Origin: Papilionanthe hookeriana x Papilionanthe teres
Taxonomy: Eukaryota; Streptophyta; Magnoliopsida; Asparagales; Orchidaceae
Length of the DNA: 64,000 nucleotides
Assembly (NCBI GenBank): GCA_022702705.1
Contig: CM040428.1
Span: 116,730,183 to 116,794,182 of the forward strand
Reading direction: 5' to 3'
This document shows, piece by piece, positions 59,061-64,000 of the stretch. The notes beneath the pieces were generated by a model. It was given only the letters and a program-made list of their open reading frames with translations. It was not told the origin of the DNA and made no database searches. Made by a program: the position numbers and the translations under genes. Every line of letters starts with the position of its first letter. Positions within the stretch are counted from its first letter, which is position 1.

Positions 59061-59486
59061 GTACCTAAATTGCTGTTGTCTTCGCGATCCCGAGGTTGAA
59101 ACCTAGGTTGCAATCCTCATTTCAAATCCAAATTTCAAATTCAAAATTTCCTTAAATCGATTTTAAATTAAACTTCAATCGAAATTGAGACTCAGAACTA
59201 ATCGAAATCCAAACTCACACATTGAATCTTGAAGTTTAAAAGTAAACTGAAAACTAAATTGAATTCCCAAGATCTTATGATTTGGAGCTCACCTCCTTTT
59301 CCATTCCCTAGCGAGAGTTCATGAATCTCCAGCCTTAGAAATATACCTGATATTCCCCAGCGGAAATTCTTCTAATTCGTCTTAAGTTGTCACTTGGACG
59401 TCTGTGTTGGTTTTGTTGATCTCTTCGGTCAACGCCAATACGCGCGGTGTGCTTTGTTAGCACACCACACCTATTGAGGGTCCATT
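59061..59486 (+). other. G1 pre-LTR region: hairpin and weak polypurine tract
   Basis: A perfect 8-bp stem, GGTGTGCT-TTGTT-AGCACACC, at 59446-59466 is followed by CACACCTATTGAGGGTCCATT directly before the LTR. TGAGGG (59475-59480) is the only purine run available as a PPT and it is short. Upstream, GTTGATCTCTTCGGTCAAC (59416-59434) forms a second small hairpin. Confidence 0.55.
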
Positions 59487-62400
59487 TGTTGACCTCATTT
59501 TTTATGAGGTCTTTTGCTTCTCTCCTTAGTACTTAGGATCTAGCCTTAGGCTTTTCCTTTGACTAATCTTAGAGGACTAGAAATGGAGCCCACCCTTTAT
59601 AAATTCAAACTACTTCTTGACTCCCTGCAAACCCCACAAGCTTGATTGTAGACCCCTAATCACCTAGAGGGTTGAAATCAAATGTGGAGGTTTAAAGGAT
59701 GAGTTCCTCATAGGACTTTTTGGCCTTAGGAATACCCCAGGTGGCCCAGTGCAGTGGAGGTTGACTTGCACATACACTACACTATCACACACATTCCAAG
59801 TTCTAAAACCACACTCTCACCCAACTTGACTTCTTGACTCATGTAGGTAATTCATATGGATGGTCCTTAACCCCTAAGCCCCTGGCTAAGAGGGTTAGGA
59901 ACAACATAGTGAATGCCTCAAATGAATCCTCTCATGGCTTATATGAGCTTAATATAGCTTCATGGCTTAACCAAAATGATTCCATTTCACTCAAATTTGA
60001 TCAATCTTCATTTTTCCAAAATTTCAATTTTTGACCCCCGGGGCCCTACACCCACTAAACCTACCAAATACCCTTGAAATGACCCAAAATTTGCAAAATT
60101 ACCTAAATTTCCCAAAATTCCTCAAAATAAATCCTAAAAATTTCCCCCCACTCAAATTGACCATCTTTGGCCAAAAATAACAAAATTTCCAAAAATACCC
60201 CTAAACCCTCCTATTACCAAAGTACCCTTTTACCCCAAAAATCCAAAAATTCTAAAAATTCTGAGAAAATTCCAGAAAATTCTAGAAAATCCCAATTTCA
60301 TTTTGTACAACTACACCATGGGCCAATTTTGCCTATTTACCCCACTTTCACCAAAACCCCCAATTTGACCCATTTTTAACCCAAGTGAGCCCAATGTCAA
60401 ACAAAACCACCCCAATTGACCTCAATTCTGGTCCAATTCAATTCTAAACTTCAAATCAATATCCCTAACATCAATTTAGACCAAATCCAACTCCAATTTG
60501 ATTGACATTTAGGCCCAATCTCAATTTGAAGCATAAGGCCCAATTTTGGCCCATGACCTAAATCTAGCCCAAACCAACCCAATTCAACCCCAATTGGCCC
60601 CAAATCTTTTCTAAAGCCTTCCTAACACCCCCATAAACAAAACACTAACTTGATTTGCCCAAAATTTGAACCTAAACTCCACCCAATCCTAACCCAAAAC
60701 CAAAATTCCTTAAATTGACCTAAGCGCAAACCTAACCCAAATGGGCCCAAATCCCAAAATCAAAGCCCAACCAAAGTTGGAAACTCTTTGTGACACTCCC
60801 ATGAACATTTCTAAACATTAATTTTACATCAAATCCAACTTTAGCCCAACCTTAGCCCAAGTTAGCCCAATTTGGCCCACCATGGCCCCTTTACCAAAAG
60901 ACCCCACATTAAACTCAATTCAATTCAAAATCACTTCATACTTGTTCCAAACCACTCATGACACATGCCTAAACCAATTGAAACATTTATTTGTCATGGT
61001 CCTTCACAAAATTTTCATCCAAAAGCCCATTTTAAAATTCAAAAACCCACATCCTTAAACCACTTTAAAAGCCCATCCAAAACCATTTCAAAAGCCCAAA
61101 ATCAATCCAAAGCTCACATGACATCTTCATTGATCATCCATTTAATCAAGACCACCCCCTATGTCCAAAATCCATCATGTTGATCAAACCAAAATGGCAT
61201 CATGACAAATCCCATTAAAAGAATTCAAAATTTTCAAAATTCCAAATAACCCATTTCCATGAAATTGAGCCAAGCCATGAGCAAGCCATAGACAAGCCTT
61301 GGAGCCATGCTTAAGCCACATGAAAGCCATGAGAATCTTAGGATTTTCAACCCTCCCTAAATGGAAAAAGGAGGAGATCCTTTAAACACTCCCTAAAAGT
61401 CATTAGCCATACCCATGTTCCACCCAAACCCAAAATTAATCCAAATATATTTGGATGGGGACTTCTCCACTTCAAACCAGCTGACTCATCTGACCTCCCT
61501 CAGCCCAAATCAGTCCCTTGGTGGGTGCACCAAACCCAAATACATGAATTGACCAAAATCAAGCCAAAATGACCCTTGCCCCATGCCATTTTAATCAAAC
61601 CTCCTTACACATGGCAATAGCCGATTGCTTGCACCAAACTCAATCCCTGGACTCACTGAGTCAAGATGGTGACCTGACCCTGCCGGCCAGCCGCCTGGGT
61701 CGCCGGAAAACACCATGGTCGAGAGCTCCATGTGAGCAAAAATTTTCAATTCTCCCTGGCTGAGCTGTCCCAACCCAAATGGACACCATGGTTGCTCTTC
61801 TCCTCCCCTGAGCAGCTGATCCCAACCTCCAATTGCCCCTGGGAAGCCCTCCAGCCACCTCTATTTAAACACCACAACCTCTTGGCCAATGGAGGGGTTG
61901 AACCAAACCTTACCAAAACTCTGCCAAAATCACTCCAGACTCCTCTCCATACATAGAGAACTTGATCCCCACTGACATCCAGCCCTAAAACCCTCTCTGT
62001 GAGCTCAATTTCAGAGTTGAAAATCCACCCAAAAACAGGACACTTCACCACAGTGAGCCAATCTCCAAATTGATTGATCCTACACCTTCACCAGACCAAG
62101 AGGAGAAGTTCCCCAGCAAAAGCCCCCTCACCAGGCCAGCCATTGCTTCTAGTCTCCAAGCTTTGTGATCGACCTTGTTCACTTTCATACCTAGAGAATT
62201 CCCCAGAGCCAGAGACTTCATCTAAAGCTTGTCTGGACTCAATCGAAGGTGACACAACTCTCAGATCGAAGCTTCACTTCTTTGAGCAAAGGTATGAACT
62301 CATTCTTCCTCCCAAACTTCTAGCAATTCTCCATTTTGTTTGAGTTAATTTCATAGCCTATAAACCGTATGGATGTGTTCATCTCTTCAAGACGAATCGA

Positions 62401-64000
62401 TAGAGTATAAGAACACGAAAATCCGTTAAGAAATGAGAGAGAGATCTTAGGGTTTGAGTGTGGACGGCTCTCGGGACACACCAGTCGGAGACGATGATCG
62501 GCCGCCGTTGGATCGAGCGTGTATCGAATGGACGGTGCAGATCGCGTCGGATCAGAAGATGGAGCGGGACCGCGGGACACGTGGCTGCTGACTCAAGTGG
62601 CGGCGTCGAATGGGAGCACGACACGTAGGGGCTTCGGAGCTGCCAAGGTTGACGCGACGCCGCGTGGATAAGTAGGAAATTAGGGTATTTTTGAATTATT
62701 TAAATACCCAGAACTTAGAAAATTCATATCTTTGCATAGAAAAATCACAAAAATAAAATAAAAATACCCTCTTGCTCAGTGAACAGAGTAGAATAATGTG
62801 GAAATGAAATCAAGTTAATTGGATGAGCATTTTATTTTTAATAATTTATTTACTTTTTTAAGTATTTTGATTCTTCATTTGTATAGATAATTCACCATGG
62901 CATGAGACCATAGGGCTTTTGAAGCCTCTGATCTTGGGAACATTCCCTGAATTTTTCAAGGTCAGAGGCCATCTCTGTGAAAAGTTATTGATTTTTCAAG
63001 TTCATGTCACTGTTTTAGGTATTTTAATTCCAATAATTAGCATGTTGTAAAATAAATTCTAGCAAAATTTGGTGATGTTTCTTAGGACCAGAGGACCCTA
63101 TGAAAAATATATTTTTTGTTAATTCATTAATAATAACCTTAATTGGCCTAAACCCCTAAAATTGAATTTGATTTAATTAGGGTTAAACACACATCAAATT
63201 GACTTGAAAACAATTCTCCATTACTCTTTAGGGTTAGAGGAACCTCACATAAAATTTTAAAATCAATTGGACTTGATTAACCCCCACAAATGGATTGATT
63301 AAGCCTCATAAGCAAAATGTAACTTCAAAAATTCATAACTCCAAAAATACTTTTTAAAAATTCACAAAAATGATTTTGGAGCTTCTCTGATATCAGGGGA
63401 GTTCAGGAAAACTAAAATTGGAATTTTATAAAAAAATTGATTTTTCACAATATTTTAATATTTTAATAATTTAAAAATAATAAAAATCACAAAAATATTA
63501 AAAATCGTAAAAATGTCACATTTTGACTCCTTATCACTTAGGAACAAACCAAATATTTTTCCTAAGTCCCTAGGATAGGATATTGAATTTTAAAGGACTT
63601 AATGTAATTTTTAATATTAAAAAAATAAATTTTTAACCTTTTTCACTAAAATAATTCTAATAAATCAAAGAAAATTCAGAAAATTATAAAATTTGTTTCT
63701 CTGGACTCCTTGAGGTCAAAAAAATTTATGAAAAATATAAAATCTATTTTTCAACTTTTATTTTATTTAAAAATTAATTAACACTCTAATACTCAAAATA
63801 ATTAAAATAAATAAAACATAATTCAAAAAATCACAGAATTTGGTCCAAGTGGTCCTCTAGTCATTAGGAATATCCCATAATTTTCTTAAGGACAGAAACA
63901 TTTCCTTGGTTATGTTGTTGAGTTTTCATTGAAAACCCCTATTTCTACTAAAAATAATTATATAAATAAATTAAACTCAGAAATATCACATATTCTCCTC
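59487..64000 (+). repeat. G1 3' LTR (first 4514 bp; continues beyond window)
   Basis: Starts TGTTGACCTCATTTTTTATGAGG and is colinear with the 5' LTR to the window end (about 44000 on the 5' LTR). It retains the ~180 bp missing from the 5' LTR (59779-59959). The two LTRs differ by scattered substitutions and small indels (for example the C-run at 43100 reads CCCCCACAAA here), so the insertion is not very recent. Frames inside (61569-61763, 62074-62343, 62320-62624) parallel those in the 5' LTR but show no protein conservation. Confidence 0.93.

Larger units (their letters stand above)
39486..64000 (+). mobile_element. G1: giant Tat/Ogre-type LTR retrotransposon carrying an AlkB-like gene
   Basis: 5' LTR 39486-46591, internal region 46592-59486 (12.9 kb), 3' LTR from 59487 beyond the window; total would be about 27 kb if the 3' LTR is full length. 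The lineage is inferred from Ty3/gypsy domain order, the presence of two RNase H domains (gypsy-type 53235-53440 and an additional one 53660-54110, a Tat-lineage hallmark), an Arg-tRNA-like primer site, and tandem repeats before the 3' LTR. The extra gene between integrase and 3' LTR is an AlkB-type dioxygenase frame. gag-pol has about six frameshifts and many stops, so it is inactive. Confidence 0.93.

Overview
The window looks like heterochromatic DNA from a seed plant with a large genome, probably an angiosperm. No host gene, tRNA, rRNA or CRISPR array was recognised. Nearly every base can be assigned to nested LTR retrotransposons of two Ty3/gypsy lineages. One is an Athila-type family with ~1.7-1.8 kb LTRs, a tRNA-Asp-type primer site, gag-pol and one or two extra 'ORF3' genes. 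The other is a giant Tat/Ogre-type family with LTRs over 7 kb, a second RNase H and an extra 3' gene. Species cannot be told from the sequence.

Layout. (1) 1-2762 and 15195-17072: one minus-strand giant LTR ('G2'), running off the left edge and split by (2) 2763-15194: a complete Athila element 'A4' with TSD GAATC, gag, protease, RT/RNase H, integrase, a short ORF3a, a long ORF3b and both LTRs. (3) 17073-20708: minus-strand Athila remnant 'A3' (protease, gag, rearranged LTR) into which G2 inserted. (4) 20709-23431: tail of a plus-strand Athila 'A1' (ORF3 end, 3' UTR, partial 3' LTR), host of A3 and A2. (5) 23432-28383 plus 35849-39485: minus-strand Athila 'A2' (3' LTR, ORF3b, ORF3a, integrase, RNase H, end of RT), interrupted by (6) 28384-35848: a solo giant LTR 'S1' with a perfect AGCAT TSD, and by (7) 39486-64000: giant element 'G1' with 5' LTR 39486-46591, internal region 46592-59486 and a 3' LTR from 59487 that leaves the window. 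The order of insertion is A1 first, then A3 and A2, then G2 into A3, A4 into G2, and S1 and G1 into A2.

The standout feature is in G1. Between the end of pol (55498) and a tandem-repeat 3' region (58086-59060) lies one long reading frame (55817-57283). Its C-terminal half is a recognisable AlkB-type 2-oxoglutarate/Fe(II) dioxygenase of the plant ALKBH9/10 kind (RNA N6-methyladenine demethylases), with HxD, distal His and C-terminal Arg positions visible. Its N-terminus resembles the N-terminus of the same element's Gag. Both ATGs sit just after 3' splice-site-like sequences, and a conserved donor-like AAG|GTATG lies in the LTR. This suggests a retrotransposon that carried its own RNA demethylase as a spliced, Gag-leader-tagged accessory protein. 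The copy here is dead, with four in-frame stops and a broken gag-pol.

A second theme is in the Athila family. Paired GC-rich palindromes (GGCGCC-type) recur upstream of the LTR TATA box and upstream of each ORF3 copy. They persist across divergent elements and change copy number between LTRs of one element.
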